64,000 nt of DNA from an uncultured Roseburia sp. (lineage in GTDB: Bacteria > Bacillota > Clostridia > Lachnospirales > Lachnospiraceae). The stretch covers positions 25,783-89,782 of the forward strand of contig CAMUGE010000007.1 of assembly GCA_947088345.1 (NCBI GenBank), in the 5' to 3' direction. A model generated the notes under the pieces. It was given only the letters and a program-made list of their open reading frames with translations. It had not been told where the DNA came from and did not search any database. Shown one piece after another: positions 36,731 to 45,199 of this stretch. A program made the position numbers and the translations under genes. Numbering within the stretch: the stretch's first letter is position 1; each line of letters opens with the position of its first letter.

Positions 36731-37714
36731 TCATGCAGAATAAGCGTGACTATGCCGCTCTTCCGTCCGTTCCTTTTGTTCCTCCATCTCTTCCGGGGTA
36801 CATTTTCTTACTTTTACAGAATGAATCATTTTATTTTCCACAGAAATTATCTCGAATAAAAAGCCATATGCCTGAACGGAAAACACTTCGTGGTCCTCCG
36901 GTATCTTGTCAATCCGGGATATGATAAAACCGTTTAACGTCTCAAATTCGTCTGCATCATCTTTTGCGGACTTTATGCCAAGCACTTTCATCACTTTTGA
37001 GAAATCAGCCATACCGTCAATCTGGTATGTTCCGTTCGGATATGAAAGAATCATCTGTTCCTCTTCGTCGTGCTCGTCTTCAATATTTCCGACGATTTCT
37101 TCCAGAATATCCTCCATCGCTACAATACCTGCCGTCTGACCGTACTCATCGACAACAACAACCATATGGTTTTTCTCTGACTGCATCATGGTAAACAATG
37201 TATTGATATTTCTTGTCTCGGGAATAAATTCCACTTCGCGGACAAGCCCTTCCATGTTTCGAACCGGAGTATTGGAAACGGAATCGTCTCCGCAGAACAT
37301 CAGGGCCTCCCTGATATGTAATACGCCGATGATATTATTGATATCTTCCTGATAGACCGGAAAACGGGAATAATTATTCTCCTTTATAAAAGAAAGCATC
37401 TCTAAAAAAGTCATATCGCCGTTGATCGCTACGATATTTTTGCGGTGCGTCATAATATCTTTTGCATCTTTGTCGCCAAATTCAAAGATATTGTGTATCA
37501 TTTCTGCTTCACTTGCCAAAAGCACACCCTGCTCATGCCCTTCTTTTACCATGGAAATGATCTCCTCCTCAGTGACATCGTCGGTATTTCCGTGAAATGT
37601 CACCCCCATGGTGCCAAGCAGTTTGCGCAGCAGAATTGCAATCACAAACAGTGCAATAAAAACAAGTACCAACAAAATAACGATCCCCCAACTGGGACTG
37701 ACGCCATCGTCCAT
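36731..37714 (-). CDS. CBS-domain transporter-associated protein (HlyC/CorC family), lacking the full DUF21 domain
   Basis: About 327 residues. One TM helix near the N-terminus (about residues 9-29), then a linker, paired CBS domains (MTHRKNIVAI...NNYSRFPVYQEDINNIIGVL; MVVVVDEYGQTAGIVAMEDI) and a C-terminal CorC_HlyC domain (YQIDGMADFSKVMKVLG...FISRIDKIPEDHEVF). Full family members have a four-helix DUF21 region; here only a single TM precedes the CBS pair. Roles proposed for the family include Mg2+ or Co2+ homeostasis. The start at 37714 has AAAGGAAG before it, and a promoter lies at 37758-37787. Confidence 0.88.
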   Translation of the reverse strand: MDDGVSPSWGIVILLVLVFIALFVIAILLRKLLGTMGVTFHGNTDDVTEEEIISMVKEGHEQGVLLASEAEMIHNIFEFGDKDAKDIMTHRKNIVAINGDMTFLEMLSFIKENNYSRFPVYQEDINNIIGVLHIREALMFCGDDSVSNTPVRNMEGLVREVEFIPETRNINTLFTMMQSEKNHMVVVVDEYGQTAGIVAMEDILEEIVGNIEDEHDEEEQMILSYPNGTYQIDGMADFSKVMKVLGIKSAKDDADEFETLNGFIISRIDKIPEDHEVFSVQAYGFLFEIISVENKMIHSVKVRKCTPEEMEEQKERTEERHSHAYSA

Positions 37715-37757
37715 AAAGCATTCTTCCTTTCCATTCATTTGTGCCTTGACTTTTAAT

Positions 37758-37787
37758 ATCATACCATATCTTGTGTACAACCGTCAA
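37758..37787 (-). promoter_or_regulatory. Promoter of the CBS-domain gene
   Basis: On the minus strand TTGACG (37782-37787) and TATGAT (37758-37763) are 18 bp apart, between the mazF stop and the CBS-domain gene start. Confidence 0.65.
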
Positions 37788-37792
37788 GTTTC

Positions 37793-38140
37793 TTATGTAT
37801 ACAATTCCAGGCTGATTTCCAGCGCCTTGTCTATCTTTACAAGGATCTGCTGATCCAAATGGCAGACTTTGTCTTTTAATCGCTGTTTGTCTATGGTTCG
37901 CAGCTGTTCCAGCAGCACAACGGAATCTTTTACCAGATCGTATTTGCGGCTGTCAAGCTCCACATGCGTCGGCAGCTTAGCCTTGTTCATCTGGGATGTA
38001 ATCGCTGCGCAGATCACAGTAGGACTGTGCCTGTTGCCCACATCATTCTGTATAATCAATACCGGACGTATACCGCCCTGCTCTGAGCCTACGACCGGCC
38101 TTAAATCTGCATAAAAAATATCACCTCGTCGAATTATCAT
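37793..38140 (-). CDS. MazF/PemK-type endoribonuclease toxin (NdoA-like), no adjacent antitoxin
   Basis: A 115-residue protein with the MazF/PemK fold: [57 protein letters not shown] and [11 protein letters not shown]. Members cleave mRNA at short motifs and are normally held by a MazE-type antitoxin encoded just upstream. Here it lies 103 bp after alr, the same neighbour as in Bacillus (alr-ndoAI-ndoA), but those 103 bp contain only a six-codon frame and no antitoxin. SD AAGGAGAG precedes the ATG. The final gene of the icd-to-mazF run. Confidence 0.93.
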   Translation of the reverse strand: MIIRRGDIFYADLRPVVGSEQGGIRPVLIIQNDVGNRHSPTVICAAITSQMNKAKLPTHVELDSRKYDLVKDSVVLLEQLRTIDKQRLKDKVCHLDQQILVKIDKALEISLELYT

Positions 38141-38243
38141 ATACTCTCCTTACATCAAATCATGAAACGATTCTGTTCATTGAAACTATCTGATGGATAG
38201 TATTGCCAATTTTAACGGGTGTATTCCGATAACGAAAAAAATT

Positions 38244-39488
38244 TTATTCCAAACCAAAATCTTCTTCGCCCAGTATCATGTCCTCCTTTCTGTAAATACG
38301 CGGAACACGCTTTCCGATACAGCACGCAAACTCATAATTAAATCGTCCGCTGCGCTCCCCAAGCTCTTCTATGGATATTCTCCCGCCGCCGTCGCCGCCA
38401 ATCAGCGTTACCTCGTCTCCAACTGCGGCATTCGGTATTTTTGTCACATCCACCATAAACTGATCCATACAGATCCTGCCGCAGATCGGAGCGCGCATTC
38501 CGTGTATTAAGACTTCTCCATTGCCGGAAAGCCCCCTTGCATAGCCGTCCGCATAGCCGATCGGGATTGTCGCTATGCGTTCTGTCCCTTTTGTAATATA
38601 TGTACCGCCATAGCTTACCGCACGCCCTTTCGGAAGCTCTTTCAGACAGGCGATATGTGATTTTAACGACATAGCGGGCCGAATGGAAAGTCTGGACTGA
38701 TCCACCTGGGGCGACGGCCATAACCCGTACAGAGTAACGCCCGCGCGCACCATATTTAAATTTGCCTCCGGCAGTTCCAGAATGCCCGCACTGTTTGAGC
38801 AGTGTCTCACCGGAATGGCAAGCCCTTTCTTTTCAATTTGTTCCGTGATATCCAAAAATTTTTCAAGCTGTTCCTTTGCATATGTTTTGTCTGTCTCGTC
38901 CGCGCGCGCAAAATGCGTAAAAATTCCCTCCACTATAATATGCGCAAACTCTGCAATGCGTGTCATCTCCTCAACAGACTGCGCGTCTGCCTGATACCCG
39001 ATACGGCTCATGCCCGTATCAACGGCAAAATGAATCCTGCACTTTTGCTTAAGACGTGCAGCCGTCTGCTCCAGATCAGCCGCCATTTCCCATGTAAAAA
39101 CGGTGGGCATCAAATCTGCTTCCACCAGTTCCTCATATCGCCCCGGAAATACATAACCCAATATCAGAATCGGCTTTTTTATACCGCTTTTTCTAAGTGA
39201 AAGTCCCTCCTCTATGGTTGCGACGCCAAAACCGTAAAGGTACGGCAAATTCTCTATAACTTTTGCAATCGGGACCGCCCCATGCCCATAACCGTCCGCT
39301 TTTACTACAGCCATCATTTTTGTGTCCGCAGAGATGATTTCGTGCATGGCTTCCATATTGTGCAGGATCGCTTCCAGATCAATTTCGGCATATACTCTCT
39401 GCGCGCGTTCTCTTGGATCACAGCTTTTGTATTGGTTGTCTATGCCAAAATCCAATTCCAAACTTTTATTTTTTGTGTCGGCACACAA
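38244..39488 (-). CDS. alr: Alanine racemase
   Basis: A 414-residue PLP enzyme that makes D-alanine for peptidoglycan. The PLP lysine is in MMAVVKADGYGHGAVPIA; other marks are FAVDTGMSRIGY, VRHCSNSAGILELPEANLN, VRAGVTLYGLWPS, SYGGTYITKGTERIATIPIG (split by eye) and CGRICMDQFMVDVT. The start is TTG at 39488 behind AGAGGTGTAAGG; about 30 residues precede the family core. It follows nnr by 38 bp and precedes mazF. Confidence 0.95.
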   Translation of the reverse strand: MCADTKNKSLELDFGIDNQYKSCDPRERAQRVYAEIDLEAILHNMEAMHEIISADTKMMAVVKADGYGHGAVPIAKVIENLPYLYGFGVATIEEGLSLRKSGIKKPILILGYVFPGRYEELVEADLMPTVFTWEMAADLEQTAARLKQKCRIHFAVDTGMSRIGYQADAQSVEEMTRIAEFAHIIVEGIFTHFARADETDKTYAKEQLEKFLDITEQIEKKGLAIPVRHCSNSAGILELPEANLNMVRAGVTLYGLWPSPQVDQSRLSIRPAMSLKSHIACLKELPKGRAVSYGGTYITKGTERIATIPIGYADGYARGLSGNGEVLIHGMRAPICGRICMDQFMVDVTKIPNAAVGDEVTLIGGDGGGRISIEELGERSGRFNYEFACCIGKRVPRIYRKEDMILGEEDFGLE

Positions 39489-39526
39489 AACCTTACACCT
39501 CTTTTCCTTTTTTCATTCTGATTTTT

Positions 39527-41017
39527 TTACAGATCATTCCAGATCTGTTTCAGTCCGTCCGCCAGATCCGACGCTGTCAGTCCCCTCTCTCCGTACTGTT
39601 CCGCTTTTTTGTCTCCCGCCATGCCGTGCAGATAAACGCCGAGCAAAGCAGCCGTACCGGGCGCCGCCCCCTGTGCAAGCAGCGAACCGATCAGGCCGCT
39701 TAACACATCGCCGCTTCCGGCTGTGGCCATTCCGGAATTTCCGGTTGTATTCAGATAAAGTTCCCCGTTTGGCAGCGCACTTACCGTTCGAAAATCTTTT
39801 AAAACGCAGACTGTATGATATTTCTCGGACATCTCTTTGGCCGTATCAGGAATCTCAGTCCTGATCCGCCAAATCTCTTTTCCGGTCAGGCGCGCCATTT
39901 CCCCGACATGCGGCGTTATAATTTTATTTTCCCCAAGCATGTGCAAAAGACTTTTCTTTCCCGCCATGATATTCAACGCGTCCGCATCCAGCAAAACCGG
40001 TTTCTCTGTTTCTCTTAAAACGGCTTCAACGAGCTCTTTGGCCGCATCCCCATCTCCAAGCCCCGGTCCTATCACGATGGCGTCTGCCTGGCAGATCGTT
40101 GGTGAAAAATCGATCTCCCTGCTGTTTTTATCATATGTTTCAAGCACCGCTTCCGGCACTGCCGTCTGTAAAATTATCCTGTTTTCTGCAGGCGTCAGAA
40201 CTTTCACAAGCCCGCATCCGCAGCAAATGGCTGCTCTTGCCGCAAGAATGGCAGCGCCAGCCATGTTGACTGACCCGGCAATCATCAACAGCTTTCCATA
40301 AGTTCCTTTGTGTGAATGAGCATAGCGTTTTGGCAGCAAATTTTCTATGTCTTCTTTTTCCAGCATCCGAAACTTCGGTATTTTCCCCAGAAAACTGCTC
40401 TCGTCGATTCCAATTTCCCGTACCGCCACTTTTCCGGCATATTCGACGCCGGGCCAGAGCATACTACCGCATTTTGCAAACGCAAAAGTAACGGTCAGGT
40501 CCGCCCGAAACGCTGTTCCAAAGATTTTTCCGGTATCGGCGGACAAACCGGAAGAAATGTCGATTGCTGCCTTAAAACCGCACAGCCCGTTCATCTGATC
40601 AATTTTTTCTGCATATTTGCCGGTAACTTCCCGCGTTAAGCCAACGCCAAAGATTGCGTCGATCACAACTGTATAGTTTTCTTTTGGAATTTCCTCTTTC
40701 ACCGAAATTCCGTAAGCCGTGAGAATGTCTAGCTGAAGAAGGTTTGACTCTGTAGCGCTCTCCCTGTTCCCGACATAAACAACTGTTACATCCGATTTTT
40801 TCTGTGACAGAAGTCTTGCAGCGGCAAGCCCGTCCCCGCCGTTATTTCCCGCTCCGCATACAATCAGCGCTTTAGACGTATCAACGTTTTGACATGCAAG
40901 CTCATCGACAAAGGCCAGTGCGGCACGTTCCATCAATACAATGGAAGGAACTTTAAAATATCCGGCTGTATTTGTATCGTATGTTTTCATTTCACTGCTG
41001 TTTACAAGATATTTCAT
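39527..41017 (-). CDS. nnr: Bifunctional NAD(P)HX epimerase/dehydratase
   Basis: A 496-residue repair enzyme for hydrated NAD(P)H: an N-terminal epimerase domain (YLVNSSEMKTYD; LIVCGAGNNGGDGLAAARL; VIDAIFGVGLTREV) and a C-terminal ADP- or ATP-dependent dehydratase with AGSVNMAGAAILAARAA, AIVIGPGLG, LDADALN, ITPHVGEMARLTG and GMATAGSGDVLSGLIG. The frame runs on to 41107, but residues 1-30 of that frame are translated from the family 2 repeat. The ATG at 41017 follows the repeat's terminal GGGGG ribosome site and gives the normal N-terminus. Confidence 0.95.
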   Translation of the reverse strand: MKYLVNSSEMKTYDTNTAGYFKVPSIVLMERAALAFVDELACQNVDTSKALIVCGAGNNGGDGLAAARLLSQKKSDVTVVYVGNRESATESNLLQLDILTAYGISVKEEIPKENYTVVIDAIFGVGLTREVTGKYAEKIDQMNGLCGFKAAIDISSGLSADTGKIFGTAFRADLTVTFAFAKCGSMLWPGVEYAGKVAVREIGIDESSFLGKIPKFRMLEKEDIENLLPKRYAHSHKGTYGKLLMIAGSVNMAGAAILAARAAICCGCGLVKVLTPAENRIILQTAVPEAVLETYDKNSREIDFSPTICQADAIVIGPGLGDGDAAKELVEAVLRETEKPVLLDADALNIMAGKKSLLHMLGENKIITPHVGEMARLTGKEIWRIRTEIPDTAKEMSEKYHTVCVLKDFRTVSALPNGELYLNTTGNSGMATAGSGDVLSGLIGSLLAQGAAPGTAALLGVYLHGMAGDKKAEQYGERGLTASDLADGLKQIWNDL

Positions 41018-41075
41018 AAAAACCCCCGTTTCTGCAATGCGAATGCAGTTCGCATTCGCTTTATGCGCATAAGCG
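41018..41075 (-). repeat. Family 2 leader repeat, copy A (nnr)
   Basis: In minus-strand orientation this copy has CGCTTATGCGCATAAAGCG, then a perfect 8-bp hairpin GCGAATGC-GAACT-GCATTCGC, then TTGCAGAAACGGGGG and the nnr ATG. It closely matches 44979-45035 and 61032-61089. The AACTGCATTCGCA core is identical to a core in the family 1 repeat (11859-11871). Confidence 0.75.
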
Positions 41076-41140
41076 ACTTTAGCGCGCATCCTCGAAAAAA
41101 AGGGCATTGCGCCGCCGCAACACCCGTCCTGTTATTTTTG

Positions 41141-41806
41141 TCATTCTGTCTTTTTTTCTGCGCGTATGGCATCCTGCCTTTTTTGAATCATATTGTAAGA
41201 CAGCTGCATCAGACTGTCAGAGAGATGTACGTTTTCTACGACAACCTCTTCTTCCGAGAACTCCAGATCCACATGCACAAAGTTCCAGATTGCATGGATG
41301 CCGTTACTTACCAGCCGGTGCGCCATTGCCTCCGCCTTTTGTTTTGGTACGGTAAGCGCCGCAATATCAATTCTGTTTTTCTTGCAGAACGCTTCCAGTT
41401 CATCCAGCATATAAACAGGTATCCCGCGCACCGACATTCCTTTCAGCGCCGGATTAATATCAAAAAGGCCGATTATGACAAACCCAAGCTTTTCAAATTT
41501 CACATAATTGGCAAGCGCAAGCCCCAGATTTCCGGCTCCTATCACAATGATATTATGCCGCTCATTTACTCCAAGTATTTTTCCGATTTCCTCATACAGA
41601 TAGTTTACGTTATATCCGTATCCCTGATGCCCAAATACGCCGAAATTATTCAGATCCTGGCGTATCTGGGAAGCCGTCACATTCATCCTGCGGCTTAGGT
41701 CATTGGATGAGATGCGCTCAACGCCTTCCTCTAAAAGTTCTCCCAGATGGCGGTAATATCTCGGCATCCTGCGTATTACTGCCTGCGATATTTCTTTTCC
41801 CTCCAC
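41141..41806 (-). CDS. rex: Redox-sensing transcriptional repressor Rex
   Basis: A 221-residue NADH/NAD+ sensor that represses fermentation and respiration genes when NADH is low. The N-terminal winged helix reads MPRYYRHLGELLEEGVERIS and ASQIRQDLNNFGVFG; the Rossmann domain has VIGAGNLGLALANYV, GLFDINPALKGM and IAALTVPKQKAEAMA, and a C-terminal helix for the dimer swap. Position beside icd and nnr fits redox biology. SD region AAAAGGTGGATATTTTTT overlaps a GTG-like start area; the ATG at 41806 is used. Confidence 0.96.
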   Translation of the reverse strand: MEGKEISQAVIRRMPRYYRHLGELLEEGVERISSNDLSRRMNVTASQIRQDLNNFGVFGHQGYGYNVNYLYEEIGKILGVNERHNIIVIGAGNLGLALANYVKFEKLGFVIIGLFDINPALKGMSVRGIPVYMLDELEAFCKKNRIDIAALTVPKQKAEAMAHRLVSNGIHAIWNFVHVDLEFSEEEVVVENVHLSDSLMQLSYNMIQKRQDAIRAEKKTE

Positions 41807-41831
41807 AAAAAATATCCACCTTTCTGTTCTT

Positions 41832-43751
41832 TTAATCGGATTCCATCTGAAGCGATAGTTCTTCCCACATATTGTAACAATCCGACAATTCTGTCTGACA
41901 GGCTTCCCGCAACGCTGTCAGTTCATTTAATTTGGCCGAATTTATCGCAATTTCCGGTTTTTCAAACTCACTGTCAATCCGCTCGATTTCACTTTCCAAT
42001 TCCGCAATACGAGACTCCGCCTTTTTCACTGCACTTTCTATCTTGCGCATCTTTGCCTGCTGTGCTTTTAAAGCTTTCCAGTTTTCTTTTGTCCCGGAAT
42101 CGGTATTTGGTGAAGATTGGGCAGCCGGAGCCGATATCGCTTTTAATTCGTCATGTTTTTCGAGATAATAATCATAATTGCCGAGATAATTGACCAGTGT
42201 CTGACCATCCAGATCAAGAATCCTGGTTGCCGTCTGGTTAATAAAATATCTGTCATGCGATACAAAAAAAACGGTTCCGGTATACCGGTTTAGTGCGTCC
42301 TCCAAAATCTCTTTTGAGGTAATATCCAAATGATTGGTCGGCTCGTCCAAAATCAGGAAATTCGCATCGGAAAGCATCAGTTTTGCCAGGGAGACACGTC
42401 CGCGCTCCCCGCCGCTCAAATCGCCGATCCGCTTAAAGACATCGTCATTCGTAAATAAAAACGCCGCAAGTACGTTTCGCACTTTTGTATTGTTCAGAGT
42501 CGGATAGTCGTCCGCAATCTCATCAAAAACTGTTTTTTCCGTGTGCAGCAGCTGATGTTCCTGATCGTAATAGCCAATATGAACACCGCTGCCGAGCGAA
42601 ATTGTACCGGCATCTGCATTGGTTAAATTGTTGATAATCTTAAGAAGCGTCGTCTTTCCGGTTCCGTTATTTCCAATCAGAGCCACTCGTTCCCCGCGCT
42701 TAATTTCGAAAGAAAGATCCGAAAACAGCGTCCGAGGCGGATAGGACTTTGTGAGTCCGTCTATCGTTAACACATCGTTCCCGCTTGTGACATTCGGCTC
42801 AAGCACAATGTGAATATCTGTTTTTTCCTCCGCCGGTTTTTCCAGCCGTTCTATCTTGTCCAGCATTTTTTCACGGCTCTCGGCTCGCTTTATGGATTTT
42901 TCCCTGTTAAATGATTTTAATTTTGCGATGACTTCTTCCTGACGTCTGATCTCACGCTGCTGATTATAATACTGTTTCAGCTGATCCTCCCGCACTTTTG
43001 CTTTTTTCCTCGCAAAATCGGTATAATTTCCCAGATAAACATAAGATTTATGACGGAAAATTTCAATTACTTTTGTGACAATACGGTCCAAAAAATACCG
43101 GTCATGCGCAACCAACAGAACGGCGCCCTTATAATTATTTAAAAAAACTTCAAGCCAGCGGATAGATTCCATATCAAGATGATTCGTCGGCTCGTCCAAA
43201 AGCAGCACGTCCGGTTTTGAGACAAGCAGCTTTCCGAGTGAAACTCTCGTCTTTTGCCCGCCGGAGAGCTGTTCTGTCTTTTTGTCAAAATCTTCCTGCG
43301 TAAAGCCAAGTCCCAGAATAACGCCTGTCACTTCACTGCGGTAGGTCTGACCGCCGATCGCCTCAAACTCATGGTTAAGCTTGTGGTACTTGTCCAGAAA
43401 CGGCTCCAGCTCTTCCTCCAGGAGGCCGCTCATTTGCGATTCCATCCCGCGCAGCCGCTCCTCCATAGCAAGGATATCGCTTCTTGCCCCGAGCACTTCT
43501 TCATAGATAGTCTTGTGCCCGGAAACATCTTGATGCTGGGCAAGGTAGCCGATCGTCTTATCCTTTGCCAGAATGATTTCCCCCTGATCCGCCTGCTCAA
43601 TCTGCATAATAATCTTTAGCAGTGTAGACTTGCCGGCGCCGTTGATGCCAACCAGTGCCGCTTTCTCATTTGCCTCGATATGAAAACTGATCTCTTTTAA
43701 TATTTCGTCTGTCCCAAATGACTTTGAGACATTCTGACAGGATAATATCAT
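41832..43751 (-). CDS. ABC-F family ATPase
   Basis: A 639-residue soluble protein with two ABC domains: Walker A GINGAGKSTLLKII and GNNGTGKTTLLKII, signatures LSGGQKTRVSLGKLL and LSGGERGRVSLAKLM, and Walker B VLLLDEPTNHLDMESI and FLILDEPTNHLDITSK. The interdomain linker (about residues 240-310) is rich in Q, R and E, and a C-terminal coiled coil spans about 555-635. ABC-F proteins act on ribosomes; some protect against antibiotics. It is of the housekeeping size and not clearly a resistance member. It lies 15 bp after icd and is followed by rex. Confidence 0.93.
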   Translation of the reverse strand: MILSCQNVSKSFGTDEILKEISFHIEANEKAALVGINGAGKSTLLKIIMQIEQADQGEIILAKDKTIGYLAQHQDVSGHKTIYEEVLGARSDILAMEERLRGMESQMSGLLEEELEPFLDKYHKLNHEFEAIGGQTYRSEVTGVILGLGFTQEDFDKKTEQLSGGQKTRVSLGKLLVSKPDVLLLDEPTNHLDMESIRWLEVFLNNYKGAVLLVAHDRYFLDRIVTKVIEIFRHKSYVYLGNYTDFARKKAKVREDQLKQYYNQQREIRRQEEVIAKLKSFNREKSIKRAESREKMLDKIERLEKPAEEKTDIHIVLEPNVTSGNDVLTIDGLTKSYPPRTLFSDLSFEIKRGERVALIGNNGTGKTTLLKIINNLTNADAGTISLGSGVHIGYYDQEHQLLHTEKTVFDEIADDYPTLNNTKVRNVLAAFLFTNDDVFKRIGDLSGGERGRVSLAKLMLSDANFLILDEPTNHLDITSKEILEDALNRYTGTVFFVSHDRYFINQTATRILDLDGQTLVNYLGNYDYYLEKHDELKAISAPAAQSSPNTDSGTKENWKALKAQQAKMRKIESAVKKAESRIAELESEIERIDSEFEKPEIAINSAKLNELTALREACQTELSDCYNMWEELSLQMESD

Positions 43752-43766
43752 AAAAAACCAATCCTT

Positions 43767-44978
43767 CTATTTATATTCTTTCTCCAAGTTCTCGCGTATC
43801 GCTTTGATAAATCCCTCGCTGCTTAACACAACCGGATTTTCGATCGTTGTAATTAACGCAAGGTCTTTTGTCATTTTGCCCTCTTCTATCGTCGATACAC
43901 AGGCATGTTCCAGTCTGTCTGCAAATTGTACAAGCTCTTTTATTCCGTCTATCTCTCCTCGCTTGCGCAGTGCGCCTGTCCACGCAAAAATAGTCGCAAC
44001 GGAGTTTGTAGATGTCTCCTCTCCGTTTAAATGTTTATAGTAATGGCGCTGAACTGTTCCATGCGCCGCCTCATATTCATAATATCCGTCCGGTGATACC
44101 AGAACCGAAGTCATCATGGCCAGCGATCCGAATGCGCTTGAAATCATATCGCTCATTACATCGCCGTCATAATTTTTACATGCCCAGATATAGCCGCCCT
44201 CCGACTTCATCACACGAGCTACTGCATCGTCGATCAATGTATAAAAATAGGTAATCCCGGCCGCCTCAAATTTTTCTTTATATTCTTCGTCAAATATCTG
44301 CTGGAAAATATCTTTAAACGTATGATCATATTTTTTGGAAATGGTATCTTTCGTCGCAAACCACAAATCCTGCTTTGTGTCCAGCGCAAAATTAAAACAG
44401 CTTTTTGCAAAACTTTCAATGGAACCGTTTAAATTATGCTGTCCCTGTATCACTCCTGCGCCGTCGAATGTATGGATCAGTTCCGTTGTCTTTGTTCCGT
44501 CTGCAGCCGTAAAGACAAGCTCGCATTTGCCAGGGCCGTTTATCTTCATCTCGGATGCCTTATAGACGTCTCCATATGCATGTCTCGCAATCGTGATCGG
44601 TTTTTTCCAGCTTTTTACATTTGGCTCAATCCCTTTTACAACAATCGGAGCTCGAAAAACCGTGCCGTCAAGCATTGCACGTATCGTACCGTTTGGACTT
44701 TTCCACATTTCTTTTAAATTGTACTCCGTCATGCGAGCTGCATTTGGCGTAATCGTAGCACATTTTACTGCAACTCCATATTTTTTTGTCGCATTCGCAG
44801 AATCAATTGTAACCTGATCGTTTGTCTCGTTGCGGTATTTAAGACCAAGATCATAATATTCCGTATTCAGTTCAATAAACGGATTCAAAAGCTCCTCTTT
44901 GATCATCTTCCAGAGGATTCTCGTCATCTCGTCGCCGTCCATCTCCACCAAAGGTGTTGTCATCTTAATTTTTTCCAT
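43767..44978 (-). CDS. icd: NADP-dependent isocitrate dehydrogenase
   Basis: About 403 residues, of the type II (homodimeric, eukaryote-like) class. Seen: [47 protein letters not shown], the substrate loop [29 protein letters not shown], the metal site [19 protein letters not shown] and [16 protein letters not shown]. It makes 2-oxoglutarate for glutamate, which also feeds proline synthesis. The start at 44978 is preferred over 44990: TGGAG six bases upstream is the terminal SD of the family 2 repeat. A strong promoter lies at 45062-45091. Confidence 0.96.
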   Translation of the reverse strand: MEKIKMTTPLVEMDGDEMTRILWKMIKEELLNPFIELNTEYYDLGLKYRNETNDQVTIDSANATKKYGVAVKCATITPNAARMTEYNLKEMWKSPNGTIRAMLDGTVFRAPIVVKGIEPNVKSWKKPITIARHAYGDVYKASEMKINGPGKCELVFTAADGTKTTELIHTFDGAGVIQGQHNLNGSIESFAKSCFNFALDTKQDLWFATKDTISKKYDHTFKDIFQQIFDEEYKEKFEAAGITYFYTLIDDAVARVMKSEGGYIWACKNYDGDVMSDMISSAFGSLAMMTSVLVSPDGYYEYEAAHGTVQRHYYKHLNGEETSTNSVATIFAWTGALRKRGEIDGIKELVQFADRLEHACVSTIEEGKMTKDLALITTIENPVVLSSEGFIKAIRENLEKEYK

Positions 44979-45035
44979 TTTAATCTCCATTTCTGCATTG
45001 AGAACGCAGTTCGCATTCGCTTTTTGCGCATAAGC
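44979..45035 (-). repeat. Family 2 leader repeat, copy B (icd)
   Basis: Minus-strand order: GCTTATGCGCAAAAAGCG, GCGAATGC-GAACT-GCGTTCTC (stem with one mismatch), AATGCAGAAATGGAG, ATG. It lies between the icd promoter and the icd start, so it is transcribed as the leader. Confidence 0.7.
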
Positions 45036-45061
45036 TCTTTTCTGCTAAATTTTATTGTCCT

Positions 45062-45091
45062 ATTTTATACACTTTTTGCTGCTTTTGTCAA
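45062..45091 (-). promoter_or_regulatory. Strong promoter of icd
   Basis: On the minus strand a perfect TTGACA (45086-45091) precedes GTATAAAAT; TATAAA gives a 16-bp spacer and TAAAAT (45062-45067) an 18-bp spacer. The leader to the icd ATG is about 75 nt and holds the family 2 repeat. Confidence 0.75.
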
Positions 45092-45147
45092 GTAAAGAAC
45101 GCCATCCCCAAATCAGAAATTGTTTCTATGATAGAAATGTCATAAAC

Positions 45148-45190
45148 TAAAAATGCTGCCGCAACCAGTTGTAATGGATTGCGGCAGCTT
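45148..45190 (-). terminator. Intrinsic terminator after the LRR surface protein
   Basis: GCTGCCGCAA pairs with TTGCGGCAGC across a 14-nt loop and is followed by ATTTTT on the minus strand, 10 bp beyond the LRR protein stop. Confidence 0.85.
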
Positions 45191-45199
45191 TCTTTTCTC

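Noticed and set aside
38159-38187. Short frames in the alr-mazF gap as an antitoxin
   Set aside because: The only ATG frames are about six codons and lack similarity to MazE-type proteins.
41018-41107. N-terminal extension of nnr (residues YAHKANANC...)
   Set aside because: The same peptide appears before the PurO-type gene because both are translations of the family 2 repeat; a good ribosome site and the family N-terminus mark the internal ATGs.
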